A stretch of 64,000 bases of DNA from Phocaeicola faecium (GCF_014837055.1 NZ_JACSPQ010000001.1:299035-363034); one strand, 5' to 3'. Counted from the stretch's first letter, positions 25,886 to 35,572 are shown. The notes: generated from the letters alone by a model not told the origin. A program made the numbers and translations.

Positions 25886-27397
25886 ATGGAGATAAAAGAG
25901 GAACTATCTTTAGAAGATATAGATAAACTTCTTCTTCAAGGAGAGGAGTTAAATCTAACATCAGATATAAAGAAACAAATAAGTGAATCTTATGAGTTTC
26001 TAAAAGGATTTTCAAAGGAAAAAGTAATATACGGTATCAATACCGGTTTCGGACCTATGGCTCAATGGAAAATAGAAGAAAAAGACCTAGAAAAATTACA
26101 ATACAATATAATTCGTAGTCATTCAACTGGAGCAGGAAATCCGCTTCCACCTATTTATGTAAGAGCCGCTCTTTTATCAAGGATTATGACTTTCATCAAA
26201 GGTCATTCTGGAGTCCATACCAATAGTGTTGAATTATTAATACAGTTCTTCAACAATAAAATATACCCAATTATACCTGAGCATGGAAGTGTTGGAGCAA
26301 GTGGAGATCTAGTACAGTTAGCTCATTTGGCTTTAGCATTAATTGGAGAAGGAGAAGTTTCTTATTTAGGGAAAATAATGAAATCATCTGATGTACTAGA
26401 ACAGCTAGACCTTAAACCTTTGAAAATGTATATTCGAGAAGGGCTTGCTTTGACTAATGGAACTGCAGTTATGACAGGTATAGGTTTGGTTAATCTATTA
26501 TTAGCAAAGAAACTTATACACTGGTCTTTAATGGCCTCAGTCATGATGAATGAGATAGCATCTTCTTATGATGATTTTATGTCAGAAGTACTTAATGGAC
26601 TGAAGTTGCATAAAGGGCAAAAAAGAGTGGCTGAACAAATGAGAAAGATATCCTCTGGTAGTAAAAGACTACGAAACAGAACAGAAGAACTTTACCACCC
26701 ACAGGAGAAAAATGTATTTCAACATAAGGTACAGCCTTATTATTCATTAAGATGCATACCGCAAATATTAGGGCCAATCTATGATGAATGGGAAAATGCA
26801 AAAACAGTTTTAATAGATGAATTAAATTCTGTTGATGACAATCCTATCGTTGATAAAGATCATAATACCGTCTTACACGGAGGAAATTTTCATGGAGATT
26901 ATGTTTCTTTTGAAATGGATAAGCTAAAGATTTCTGTTACTAAATTAACCATGTTGACCGAAAGACAGATGAATTACCTATTCCATGATAGAATTAATGG
27001 AATATTGCCACCATTCGTTAATTTAGGAAAGTTAGGACTTAATTATGGTCTCCAGGCTTCACAATTCACGGCAACATCTACTACAGCTGAGTGTCAGACA
27101 TTATCGAATCCAATGTATATACATTCTATTCCAAATAACAATGACAATCAGGATATAGTATCAATGGGAACTAATTCAGCACTATTATGTGCTCATGTAA
27201 TTGAAAACTCATATCAGGTCATGGCAATTCATATGATGGCTTTAGTACAGGCTGTAGATTGCTTACAAATAGCAGAAGACTTAGCACCTGAAACGAGGAA
27301 TTTATATAATCAAATAAGGAATATAGTTCCGTCATTTGCAGAAGATACACCAAAATATGAAGAGATAAGAAAGCTCGTTACTTTCTTGAAACAATAA
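25886..27397 (+). CDS. Aromatic amino acid ammonia-lyase (HAL/TAL family), probably tyrosine ammonia-lyase
   Basis: A 503-aa MIO-dependent lyase. Residues A138-S139-G140 in SVGASGDL form the MIO electrophile; YGINTGFGP (residues 49-57) supplies the catalytic tyrosine. The family deaminates histidine, tyrosine or phenylalanine. The substrate-selectivity pair is SH (S78-H79 in IIRSHSTGAG), as in histidase-like proteins, but similar enzymes in Bacteroidetes flexirubin clusters act on tyrosine, and the position as first gene of a polyene operon supports p-coumarate as the product. Length is normal. The assignment to TAL is inference from context. Confidence 0.85.
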   Translation: MEIKEELSLEDIDKLLLQGEELNLTSDIKKQISESYEFLKGFSKEKVIYGINTGFGPMAQWKIEEKDLEKLQYNIIRSHSTGAGNPLPPIYVRAALLSRIMTFIKGHSGVHTNSVELLIQFFNNKIYPIIPEHGSVGASGDLVQLAHLALALIGEGEVSYLGKIMKSSDVLEQLDLKPLKMYIREGLALTNGTAVMTGIGLVNLLLAKKLIHWSLMASVMMNEIASSYDDFMSEVLNGLKLHKGQKRVAEQMRKISSGSKRLRNRTEELYHPQEKNVFQHKVQPYYSLRCIPQILGPIYDEWENAKTVLIDELNSVDDNPIVDKDHNTVLHGGNFHGDYVSFEMDKLKISVTKLTMLTERQMNYLFHDRINGILPPFVNLGKLGLNYGLQASQFTATSTTAECQTLSNPMYIHSIPNNNDNQDIVSMGTNSALLCAHVIENSYQVMAIHMMALVQAVDCLQIAEDLAPETRNLYNQIRNIVPSFAEDTPKYEEIRKLVTFLKQ

Positions 27398-27414
27398 ACT
27401 AAAAGGGATTTTGT

Positions 27415-28158
27415 ATGTCATACAACACTAACAAATATGCACTTGTAACAGGCGGCAGTAGAGGTATAGGAAGAGCTGTCGCTATAAGACTTGCGCAAAG
27501 CGGATACAATATTGTAATAAATTATGTATCAAATAGAGAACAAGCGGAAGAAACTCAAAAAATAATTAAGGAATTAGGAGTAGAAGCTGAAATCCTGCAG
27601 TTTGACGTTTCTAAAAAAAGTGAAGTAATTGCAGCTATTGAGAAGTGGAAAAGCAGTCATGAGAATGACTATATATCAGTATTGGTGAATAATGCCGGGA
27701 TAAGAAAAGACAATCTTCTCATATGGATGCCTGAAGAAGACTGGTCTCAGGTACTTAATATAAGTCTAAATGGATTCTATAATGTAACACATGCATTATT
27801 ACAGAATATGCTTGTGAAGAAATGGGGAAGGATAATAAATATCGTATCCTTATCTGGAATAAAAGGAATGCCAGGTCAAGTAAACTACTCAGCTGCAAAA
27901 GGAGGTGTAATAGCAGCAACCAAGGCACTTGCACAAGAAGTTGCAAAGAAAAAGGTCACAGTGAATGCTGTAGCACCAGGATTCATAGAAACTGATATGA
28001 CAAGTGATTTGAACCAATCAGAATTGAAGGCGCATATACCAGTCGGAAGATTTGGCAAGCCGGAAGAGGTAGCGGAGCTTGTAAATTTATTGGCTTCAGA
28101 TTCAGCAGCCTACATCACAGGAGAGGTTATATCTATTAATGGAGGTATTTATACTTAA
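27415..28158 (+). CDS. 3-oxoacyl-ACP reductase (FabG-like ketoreductase)
   Basis: A 247-aa short-chain dehydrogenase with the cofactor motif TGGSRGIG (residues 12-19), NNAG, and the catalytic set S145, Y158, K162. It would reduce the beta-keto group after each elongation of the aryl-polyene chain, using NADPH. It is the only ketoreductase in the cluster, so it must act in every cycle, as ApeQ does in the E. coli pathway. It begins 17 bases after the ammonia-lyase stop and ends 6 bases before the first ketosynthase. Confidence 0.93.
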   Translation: MSYNTNKYALVTGGSRGIGRAVAIRLAQSGYNIVINYVSNREQAEETQKIIKELGVEAEILQFDVSKKSEVIAAIEKWKSSHENDYISVLVNNAGIRKDNLLIWMPEEDWSQVLNISLNGFYNVTHALLQNMLVKKWGRIINIVSLSGIKGMPGQVNYSAAKGGVIAATKALAQEVAKKKVTVNAVAPGFIETDMTSDLNQSELKAHIPVGRFGKPEEVAELVNLLASDSAAYITGEVISINGGIYT

Positions 28159-28164
28159 GAATAT

Positions 28165-29388
28165 ATGAATAGAAGAGTTGTAATAACAGGTATGGGAATC
28201 TATTCCTGTATCGGCCAAAATAAAGAAGAGGTATTAAAATCATTGTTTGAAGGAAAGTCAGGTATAGGCCTGGATCCCCAAAGAAAAGAAATGGGATATC
28301 GCTCTTCTCTGACTGGAATTTTAAAGACACCGAACCTAAAGAGCCTATTGGATAGAAGACAAAGGTTATGCTTGCCAGAACAGGGACAATATGCATTTGT
28401 AGCAACAAAAGAGGCCTTGGAACAAGCTGGTATAGACCAGGACTATCTGAAAAACAATGAAGTAGGAATACTGTTTGGAAACGACAGTTGTGCAGAACCT
28501 GTAATAAAAGGTGCTGATATTATAAGGGAGCAGAAAAGTACGGTCATGGTTGGTTCAGGGAACATATTCCAAACCATGAACTCAACAATAACCATGAATC
28601 TGTCCACAATCTTCAATCTGAAAGGAATAAACTTTACAGTGTCCGGAGCTTGTGCAAGTGGTTCTCATGCTATAGGTTTAGGTTATTTACTTATAAAACA
28701 AGGGCTACAGGATTGTATAATATGTGGTGGAGCCGAAGAAGTAAATGTTTTCTCTGTTGGGAACTTTGATGCGTTAAGCGCATTTTCCATCAGAGAAGAT
28801 GAGCCAACAAAAGCATCCCGACCTTTTGATAAGAACAGAGATGGTTTAGTACCAAGTGGTGGTGCAGCCTGTGTAATTATTGAAAGTTATGAATCGGCAA
28901 TCAAGAGAGGAGCAACCATATTAGCAGAGATAATAGGTTATGGATTCTCTTCAAACGGTGATCACATATCTGTACCTAATGTAGATGGGCCAACACGTTC
29001 TTTAAGAAGAGCTATTCAAGATGCCGGAATAAACATCAATGATATTCAGTACATAAACGCCCATGCGACATCAACACCTATAGGTGATTTCAATGAAGCA
29101 AAAGCGATTAATGAGGTTTTTGGTGATCACAAACCTTTTGTTGCTTCAACAAAGTGCTTCACTGGTCATGAGATGTGGATGGCCGGAGCCAGTGAAATTG
29201 TTTATTCAACATTAATGATGCTAAACGATTTCATAGCAATGAACCTAAATTTTGAAGAACCTGATGAAGCATCTGCTCTATTGAATATACCTACACAAAG
29301 AATTGACATGCCTTTTGATACTTATCTGAGCAATTCGTTCGGATTCGGGGGTACAAATTCATCATTAATAGTAACTAAATTAAAATAA
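28165..29388 (+). CDS. Beta-ketoacyl-ACP synthase 1 (FabF-like)
   Basis: A 407-aa FabB/F-type ketosynthase with a complete Cys-His-His triad: C163 in SGACASGSH, histidine in NAHATSTPIGD, and histidine in CFTGHEMWMAG. It would condense acyl-ACP with malonyl-ACP. It lies between the ketoreductase and the first ACP. The second histidine motif (TGHEMWMAG instead of the common GHxxGAAG) is somewhat divergent, suggesting a specialised elongation or initiation role; ApeR-type KSs of aryl-polyene clusters are candidates for comparison. Confidence 0.9.
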   Translation: MNRRVVITGMGIYSCIGQNKEEVLKSLFEGKSGIGLDPQRKEMGYRSSLTGILKTPNLKSLLDRRQRLCLPEQGQYAFVATKEALEQAGIDQDYLKNNEVGILFGNDSCAEPVIKGADIIREQKSTVMVGSGNIFQTMNSTITMNLSTIFNLKGINFTVSGACASGSHAIGLGYLLIKQGLQDCIICGGAEEVNVFSVGNFDALSAFSIREDEPTKASRPFDKNRDGLVPSGGAACVIIESYESAIKRGATILAEIIGYGFSSNGDHISVPNVDGPTRSLRRAIQDAGININDIQYINAHATSTPIGDFNEAKAINEVFGDHKPFVASTKCFTGHEMWMAGASEIVYSTLMMLNDFIAMNLNFEEPDEASALLNIPTQRIDMPFDTYLSNSFGFGGTNSSLIVTKLK

Positions 29389-29394
29389 ACAGAT

Positions 29395-29640
29395 ATGACA
29401 AAAGAAGAAATTATTGAAAAAGCTCGCACAATCCTTGCTGAAGAGTTTGAAATAGATGTTGATACAATAACACCAGATGCGTCTTTAAAGGACACATTAG
29501 GACTGGACAGTCTTGATCTTGTAGATGTGGTAGTTTTGGCTCAGCAGAACTTTGGAGTTACATTGACTGGTCCTGACTTCGTGGATGTGAAAACTTTCTC
29601 AGATTTTTATGAATTATTGGAAAAGAAAATAAATGCATAA
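29395..29640 (+). CDS. Acyl carrier protein 1
   Basis: An 81-aa acidic four-helix carrier protein. The phosphopantetheine attachment site is S39 in LGLDSLDLVD. It would carry the aryl starter or the growing polyene. Its stop overlaps the start of the acyltransferase gene by 8 bases. No phosphopantetheinyl transferase is present in the window, so a host enzyme must activate it. Confidence 0.92.
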   Translation: MTKEEIIEKARTILAEEFEIDVDTITPDASLKDTLGLDSLDLVDVVVLAQQNFGVTLTGPDFVDVKTFSDFYELLEKKINA

Positions 29641-30517
29641 ATCAGTGAAACGTAAATGGAGTGGAAAATCAAGAGGAGGGAAATTAGGCTATCTGTTTTT
29701 TATTTACACAATAAAATTACTAGGAATCAAGATAGCCTATTGTTTCTTGGCCCTTGTCGTTATCCATTTTATTCCTTTTGCACCAAAAGCCACACATGCA
29801 ATATGGCTATATAACAGGAAAAGACTTCATTACGGGACACTTAAATCAATCTTGAAACTGTACCAGCATTATTATGTATTTGGTCAGACATTAATTGACA
29901 AATTAGCGATAAAGAGCGGCCTATCAAGTAAATATCATTTTGAATTTGATAATTATAAAAGATTTATTGATATAATAGATAACAGTAAAGGTGTTATCTT
30001 GATAGGTGCTCATGTCGGATGCTGGGAAGCAGGTGCAGCATTTTTCGGTAATTATGGGAAAAAAATCAATATCGTAATGTTCGATACAGAACATCGCGGT
30101 ATTAAGGAAGCAATAGAGGATGCGTCAGAAAAGCAGAATTTTAAGATAATACCAGTAAATGAAGATACATTGGGTGCCATGATAAATATAAAAATGGCAC
30201 TTAACAATGGCGAATACGTATGTTTTAATGGCGATAGGTATTTGGATGAAAATTCATCTATTAGTTTAGAATTCCTGGGGGGACAAGCAAGACTTCCCAT
30301 AGGTCCGTTTAAGATTGCCAATAAATGTAGGGTTCCAGTTGTGTTTTATTATTCAATGCGAGAAAAAGGCTGTACATACAGATTTATCTTTGAAGAAGCA
30401 GACATGACTAAGAACACAACAACAGAGAATTTAATAAATCAATATATCAGGTCTTTAGAATCAATAGTTAGAAAATACCCACAACAGTGGTTTAATTTCT
30501 ATAGATTCTGGAATTAA
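29633..30517 (+). CDS. LpxL/HtrB-like acyltransferase
   Basis: A 294-aa membrane-anchored acyltransferase of the LpxL (lipid A secondary acyltransferase) family. An N-terminal transmembrane helix spans about residues 20-48; the catalytic HX4E motif is H127 to E132 in AHVGCWEAG. In aryl-polyene clusters such enzymes are thought to join the polyene to a lipid or sugar anchor. The gene overlaps the ACP gene, which suggests that it takes its acyl group directly from that ACP (inference). Confidence 0.85.
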   Translation: MHKSVKRKWSGKSRGGKLGYLFFIYTIKLLGIKIAYCFLALVVIHFIPFAPKATHAIWLYNRKRLHYGTLKSILKLYQHYYVFGQTLIDKLAIKSGLSSKYHFEFDNYKRFIDIIDNSKGVILIGAHVGCWEAGAAFFGNYGKKINIVMFDTEHRGIKEAIEDASEKQNFKIIPVNEDTLGAMINIKMALNNGEYVCFNGDRYLDENSSISLEFLGGQARLPIGPFKIANKCRVPVVFYYSMREKGCTYRFIFEEADMTKNTTTENLINQYIRSLESIVRKYPQQWFNFYRFWN

Positions 30518-30527
30518 ATTATTGAAA

Positions 30528-31634
30528 ATGAAACTTACACCTCAATTAGAGAAAATATATTCCCATGAGAGACTAACGGCAATAGAAGCTCAAAGAAGAG
30601 CGCAAGAAATTGCCTTTGGTCCAATAGTCTTTCAAGTATCAAGACTTATGGTAAAATTGGGGATTCTTGAACTATTGTCAAATAATAGAGAAGGTTTAAC
30701 CCAGGAACAGATAGCAGAAAAAACAGGATTAAGTTTATACGCTGCACAAGTTTTACTGGAAGCGTCCTTGTCTATAGGGACAGTTTTGATAAAAGAAGAT
30801 ATGTATCAACTGTCTAAAACAGGTTGGTTCCTTTTAAATGACAATATGGCAAAGGTGAATATGAACTTCAACCATGATGTTAACTATAAAGGTCTATTTA
30901 ATCTGGAAGAAGCCCTCTTGGAAGGCAAACCATCCGGATTGAAATCTTTTGGGGAGTGGCCGACCATATACGAAGCCTTATCAAGTTTGCCTGAGCATGT
31001 GCAAAAAAGCTGGTTCGGCTTTGATCATTTCTATTCTGATGAATCATTTGAAGCTGCTCTGAAAATTATATTTGATGGTACAAAGAAAGTAAACAGGTTA
31101 TTAGATGTAGGTGGGAACACAGGAAGATGGGCAACAAAATGTGTTCAATATAATCCATCTGTTGAAGTAACCATTATGGATTTGCCACAACAGGTTGCAA
31201 TGATGCGTGAACAGACAAAGAATATAGACGGTGCAGACAGAATACATGCATATCCATGTAATTTGTTGGATAAGTCTGTCAAGTTCCCTACTCCGGCATT
31301 TGATGTAATCTGGATGAGCCAGTTCTTGGACTGTTTTTCGGAAGAGGAAGTGACTAGTATATGTAAAAGAGCTGCAGAATCAATGGATGAAAATTCAAGA
31401 TTATATATTATGGAAACTTTCTGGGACAGACAGAAGTTTGAAACAGCAGCTTATTGTCTCACATTAACAAGCATATATTTTACGGCTCTAGCAAACGGAA
31501 ACAGTAAAATGTATCATTCATCTGATATGGAAAGATGTGTCAACAATGCCGGTCTTGAAATTGAAGAGATTGTTGACGGATTGGGATTAGGACATTCAAT
31601 AATGATTTGTAAGAAAAAAAATGGAGATAATTGA
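30528..31634 (+). CDS. SAM-dependent O-methyltransferase-like protein
   Basis: A 368-aa protein with an N-terminal winged-helix dimerisation domain (about residues 25-105, with REGLTQEQIAEKTGLS) and a C-terminal Rossmann SAM-binding domain (LLDVGGNTGRW near residue 190, then VTIMDLPQQ). This is the plant-type/bacterial O-methyltransferase layout and could methylate the phenol of the aryl head group. ATG at 30528 is preferred over the in-frame TTG at 30522. It overlaps the next gene by 14 bases. Confidence 0.85.
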   Translation: MKLTPQLEKIYSHERLTAIEAQRRAQEIAFGPIVFQVSRLMVKLGILELLSNNREGLTQEQIAEKTGLSLYAAQVLLEASLSIGTVLIKEDMYQLSKTGWFLLNDNMAKVNMNFNHDVNYKGLFNLEEALLEGKPSGLKSFGEWPTIYEALSSLPEHVQKSWFGFDHFYSDESFEAALKIIFDGTKKVNRLLDVGGNTGRWATKCVQYNPSVEVTIMDLPQQVAMMREQTKNIDGADRIHAYPCNLLDKSVKFPTPAFDVIWMSQFLDCFSEEEVTSICKRAAESMDENSRLYIMETFWDRQKFETAAYCLTLTSIYFTALANGNSKMYHSSDMERCVNNAGLEIEEIVDGLGLGHSIMICKKKNGDN

Positions 31635-32025
31635 TTTGATACCACAAAGAGAACCGATAGTTATGGTAGACAAATTTGTCGGTATAACAAACGGTATCTC
31701 GGAAACTCAGTTGACAATCAAAAACGACAATATATTTGTGGAAAATGATTGTTTCACTGAATTTGGTCTTATTGAACACATAGCGCAATCAGCTGCAGCA
31801 AGAGTGGGATATATTTGCAGAAATGAAAACAAGCCAATATCAATAGGTTATATAGGTGCTATATCCAACATGGAAATAGTATTTCTACCGAAGATAAATG
31901 ACATGTTAGAAACTAAGATTGAGATTCTACAAGAAGTTTTTAATATTACTCTTATCAAGGCTGAATCTTTTACTGATGGCCGATTAGCAGCAAGTTGTCA
32001 AATGAAAATTTTCTTGAATTCATGA
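31621..32025 (+). CDS. ApeP-like hot-dog dehydratase subunit
   Basis: A 134-aa FabZ-like hot-dog protein. It begins MEIIDLIPQREPIVMVDKF, as the family does, and keeps the catalytic glutamate E52 in GLIEHIAQSAA. The HFP motif with the catalytic histidine is absent. This matches ApeP-type dehydratases. The other dehydratase of the operon (37670-38023) has the histidine but not the glutamate, so the two may form one heterodimeric active site. It overlaps the methyltransferase gene upstream, and ATGA links it to the thioesterase. Confidence 0.82.
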   Translation: MEIIDLIPQREPIVMVDKFVGITNGISETQLTIKNDNIFVENDCFTEFGLIEHIAQSAAARVGYICRNENKPISIGYIGAISNMEIVFLPKINDMLETKIEILQEVFNITLIKAESFTDGRLAASCQMKIFLNS

Positions 32026-32465
32026 AGAAGAGGAAATATGATTCCACACCGACCTTAGTGGGTGTAACTAAAGCCAAAGTTCGGTTCAGTGAGGTAGATT
32101 CAATGAAAATAGTTTGGCATGGTTCTTATGTAAAATACTTTGAGGATGGAAGAGAAGCATTTGGCCGAGAATATCCAGGCATAGGGTATTTGGATATATA
32201 TGCCAGCGGATATATGACACCAATAGTGGATTTACAGATACAGTACTTAAACCCGCTTACAATAGATGATGACATCATAATAGAAACGAAGTATATTCAG
32301 ACACCAGCAGCTAAGATCTGTTTTGAATACCTGATAAGAAAGTCTGATAGCAATATCATTGTGGCAAGAGGCAGTTCCGTTCAGGTTTTCATAGATAACA
32401 ATGGAGAAATGTGCTTGAACAATCCTCCGTTTTACGAGAAATGGAAAGAAAAATGGATAAAGTAA
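32022..32465 (+). CDS. 4HBT-type acyl thioesterase
   Basis: A 147-aa hot-dog thioesterase of the 4-hydroxybenzoyl-CoA thioesterase/YbgC type: VRFSEVDSMKIVWHGSYVKY contains the conserved acidic residue and the WHGxYxxY pattern. It would hydrolyse or edit acyl-ACP/CoA. The ATG at 32022 overlaps the preceding TGA (ATGA); an in-frame TTG at 31995 is less likely. It corresponds in position to the thioesterase-like ApeG/ApeK proteins of other aryl-polyene clusters (comparison by role only). Confidence 0.84.
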   Translation: MKKRKYDSTPTLVGVTKAKVRFSEVDSMKIVWHGSYVKYFEDGREAFGREYPGIGYLDIYASGYMTPIVDLQIQYLNPLTIDDDIIIETKYIQTPAAKICFEYLIRKSDSNIIVARGSSVQVFIDNNGEMCLNNPPFYEKWKEKWIK

Positions 32466-34126
32466 AACAAGTATATATAGGACATGACAGTTTGATAACA
32501 TCTTTAGGAGAAAAGATGCAAACCTTCTATGCATTAGAGCAAAAGGAGTGTGGACTCAGCTATAATGAAAAATATGGAATGATAGTAGGGGCTATAAACA
32601 GGGCCTTACCTTTAGCATATCAACAAGAGGGATGCACATTCTTTGAATCGCTAGTGATAAATAATACATTAGCAATTATCAATGAATCTCAGTTGGACGT
32701 AAAAGACCAAAGGCTTTTGGTCATTTTATCTACGACAAAAGGTAATATCAATAAATTAGAAGATAATGTCTGTCCAGTCCCAGAAGATGCATTTTTAGGT
32801 ACAACTGCATTGAAGCTACAAACATATTTAGGACTTTCAAACTTGCCATTGATTGTTTCCAATGCTTGTATTTCAGGAGTGTCAGCCCTAATCATAGCCA
32901 GAGAAATCATACTACAAGGTAAATATGACAATATTATCGTAGTCGGTTGTGATACGCTAAGTCCATTTATAACAGAGGGATTTGCTTCATTTAAGTCTAT
33001 TAGTTCAAAACCTTGTAGACCATATGACAAGAATCGTGATGGGCTATGTCTTGGAGAAGCATGTGGGGCAATACTCTTAACATCAGATAAAAGTCAAGCC
33101 AGGCGCCCATATTTGTATCTTAACGGCGGTGCTATAACCAATGATGCAAATCATATATCAGGCCCGTCAAGAACCGGTGACGGATTGTATTTAGCTATTG
33201 AAAGGGCATTAAGCGAAGCAAACCTAGATAAAAATGATATAGGCTTTATAAACGCACATGGCACTTCAACTGTATATAATGATGAAATGGAAAGTAAGGC
33301 TATTGCTTTGGCAGGACTTACTGATAAACCTATAAATAGTTTTAAGTCATATATAGGCCATACATTAGGAGCATCAGGCGTTGTAGAAACCATACTGTGC
33401 ATTCATGAACTTCTTACAAGAAGAGTATTTGCAACTTTAGGATTCGAGGAGCCTGGGACATCATGTTCCATAAGCGTAAGTTCAAAGGAACAGAAGTTTA
33501 CAAAAGAAGCATTTATTAAAACGGCTTCCGGATTTGGTGGATGCAATGCTGCCATTGCTGTTTCTTCTGAATGCTACAAAGGTATTCATCCGACCTATGA
33601 TAATTCTGCTAAAGAAGTATGTCATTACAGCTTGCCGGTTTCATGCGATACGTTTCATGATTTTATTAGGGCAGAATACAAGAAGTTAGGTGAGACCAAC
33701 ATGAAATTCTACAAGATGAGTGATTTATGTAAGGCTGCATATGTTTCTATGGCGAATCTGTTGGAACAGTATTCATTAAATCAATATTCGCCAGAAGATA
33801 TATCTATAGTTCTAGCAAACAGGTCTTCGTCTCTTGATGCGGATATTGAACACCAGAAAGTCATCAATAAGCATTCAGAAGAAGGGGCTTCTCCTGCAAT
33901 CTTTGTATATACCTTACCAAATGTCGTTAATGGGGAACTGTGTATTCGCCATAAAATAAAAGGGAATAACACATTCTTCGTTGAAGATAAAGACAATGGA
34001 ACCGCAGAAGAATATGCGAAATTATTGCTTGAAACAGGAAAGGCAAAGGCTGTCATTTGTGGATGGTGTGAAAAGTTATGTGAAAAGTATGAAGTTAATT
34101 TGAAATTATTAATTAGAGAAAAATAA
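32453..34126 (+). CDS. Beta-ketoacyl-ACP synthase 2 with KS-like C-terminal extension
   Basis: A 557-aa protein, about 160 residues longer than a normal ketosynthase. The first 385 residues form a KS with C139 in SNACISGVSA, histidine in NAHGTSTVYND and histidine in SYIGHTLGASG. The extension (about 390-557) contains ISIVLANRSSSLDADIEHQK and IFVYTLPNVVNGELCIRHKI, a pattern seen in short separate KS-like proteins of flexirubin clusters, so the gene appears to be a fusion. The ATG at 32453 overlaps the thioesterase end. An upstream in-frame start at 32411 is possible. Confidence 0.82.
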   Translation: MDKVKQVYIGHDSLITSLGEKMQTFYALEQKECGLSYNEKYGMIVGAINRALPLAYQQEGCTFFESLVINNTLAIINESQLDVKDQRLLVILSTTKGNINKLEDNVCPVPEDAFLGTTALKLQTYLGLSNLPLIVSNACISGVSALIIAREIILQGKYDNIIVVGCDTLSPFITEGFASFKSISSKPCRPYDKNRDGLCLGEACGAILLTSDKSQARRPYLYLNGGAITNDANHISGPSRTGDGLYLAIERALSEANLDKNDIGFINAHGTSTVYNDEMESKAIALAGLTDKPINSFKSYIGHTLGASGVVETILCIHELLTRRVFATLGFEEPGTSCSISVSSKEQKFTKEAFIKTASGFGGCNAAIAVSSECYKGIHPTYDNSAKEVCHYSLPVSCDTFHDFIRAEYKKLGETNMKFYKMSDLCKAAYVSMANLLEQYSLNQYSPEDISIVLANRSSSLDADIEHQKVINKHSEEGASPAIFVYTLPNVVNGELCIRHKIKGNNTFFVEDKDNGTAEEYAKLLLETGKAKAVICGWCEKLCEKYEVNLKLLIREK

Positions 34127-34132
34127 ACAATC

Positions 34133-34387
34133 ATGGAACAACTAGTAAAAGAACTCAAACAGCATTTGATTGAGGAATTAAATTTAGAAGAAATAACTGT
34201 TGATGATATTGATACAGATGCACCATTATTCGGTGATGGATTAGGATTGGACTCAATAGATGCATTGGAAGTAATACTTATTCTTGAAAAATATTATGGT
34301 GTTAAATTGTCCAATTCTGCAGAAGCAAAGCCTATATTTTACTCTGTCAGAACACTTGCTGAATACATTGAGAAAAATAAGAAATAA
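34133..34387 (+). CDS. Acyl carrier protein 2
   Basis: An 84-aa carrier protein with phosphopantetheine serine S41 in LGLDSIDALE. Aryl-polyene clusters usually have two ACPs, one for the aryl starter/growing chain and one dedicated to another step. It lies 6 bases after KS2 and 9 before KS3, so it probably serves those enzymes. Confidence 0.92.
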   Translation: MEQLVKELKQHLIEELNLEEITVDDIDTDAPLFGDGLGLDSIDALEVILILEKYYGVKLSNSAEAKPIFYSVRTLAEYIEKNKK

Positions 34388-34396
34388 AACATTATA

Positions 34397-35572
34397 ATGA
34401 GCATTGTAGTTAGCGGCTTAGGTGTAGTTTCTTCACTAGGTATTGGAGTAGAAGAAAACTTAACTCATTTATATTCAGGACAAAGTGGTATTTCTCTTTG
34501 TCCTGAAATACTAATTACCAACAATAATTTACCTGTTGGTGAAATAAGATACTCAAACGAACAAATAAAAGAAAAACTAGGCATACCAGCAAGTAAAGTA
34601 ATATCTAGAACTGCATTACTGGGAATGCTTGCCGTTAAAGAAGCCATTATAGACTCACAAATAGATGTGTCCAGTAATAAAACAGGTCTAATATCATCAA
34701 CTTCTGTAGGTGGTATGGATCTTACAGAAATATTCTTTAAAGATTATATTAAAGACAATACTAAAGGTGATATAAGGCAAGTACTCATGCACGATTGTGC
34801 AGCTTCAACTAAAGCGATATGCAATTATTGTAACATTAATGGTTATTCAACTACTATCAGCACAGCATGTTCTTCATCAGCCAATGCTATAATAAAAGGA
34901 TATAACCTATTAAAGCATGGTGTATTGGATGCAGTTATTGTAGGAGGTTGCGATGCCTTAAGTGCATTTACTTTGAACGGCTTTAAATCCCTTATGATAT
35001 TAGACAAAGAACTTTGTAAGCCATTTGATGAAAGAAGAGCCGGACTAAATCTTGGTGAAGGCGCTGGATACATTGTTCTTCAAAGAGAAGAAGACTGTAA
35101 TAAAAAGTACTGCCGTCTTTCTGGATTTGCCAATACGAATGATGCATTCCATCAAACGGCATCATCAGAAAACGGAGAAGGTGCTTATCTTGCAATGAAT
35201 AAAGCACTATCGATGGCAGGTTTATACCCGGAATCGATAGATTATATAAATGCTCATGGTACAGGTACACCGAATAACGACTTAACGGAATCAATAGCTA
35301 TATCACGTATATTTAATCAGAATATGCCTCTAATATGCTCCACAAAGTCTTATACAGGACATACATTAGCAGCATCTGGAGGTATAGAAGCTGTATTTTC
35401 CATATTATCAATTAAGGAAGGTTTTGTACCTGAATCACTTAATTTTGCTGTGCCAATGCATAATGGAGTAATACCAAATACAACACTTCATAGACAAGAA
35501 ATTAATACTGTTCTCTCTAATTCTTTTGGATTCGGAGGTAATTGTTCAACTTTAATTTTCTCTAAGCAATAA
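34397..35572 (+). CDS. Beta-ketoacyl-ACP synthase 3 (main elongation candidate)
   Basis: A 391-aa FabF-like ketosynthase with intact triad: C158 in STACSSSANA, histidine in NAHGTGTPNND and histidine in SYTGHTLAASGG. It closely precedes the cysteine-less KS-like protein; the TAATG junction shares one base. This KS/chain-length-factor arrangement is that of the ApeO:ApeC heterodimer, so this is the most likely processive elongation enzyme (inference from order and residues). Confidence 0.9.
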   Translation: MSIVVSGLGVVSSLGIGVEENLTHLYSGQSGISLCPEILITNNNLPVGEIRYSNEQIKEKLGIPASKVISRTALLGMLAVKEAIIDSQIDVSSNKTGLISSTSVGGMDLTEIFFKDYIKDNTKGDIRQVLMHDCAASTKAICNYCNINGYSTTISTACSSSANAIIKGYNLLKHGVLDAVIVGGCDALSAFTLNGFKSLMILDKELCKPFDERRAGLNLGEGAGYIVLQREEDCNKKYCRLSGFANTNDAFHQTASSENGEGAYLAMNKALSMAGLYPESIDYINAHGTGTPNNDLTESIAISRIFNQNMPLICSTKSYTGHTLAASGGIEAVFSILSIKEGFVPESLNFAVPMHNGVIPNTTLHRQEINTVLSNSFGFGGNCSTLIFSKQ

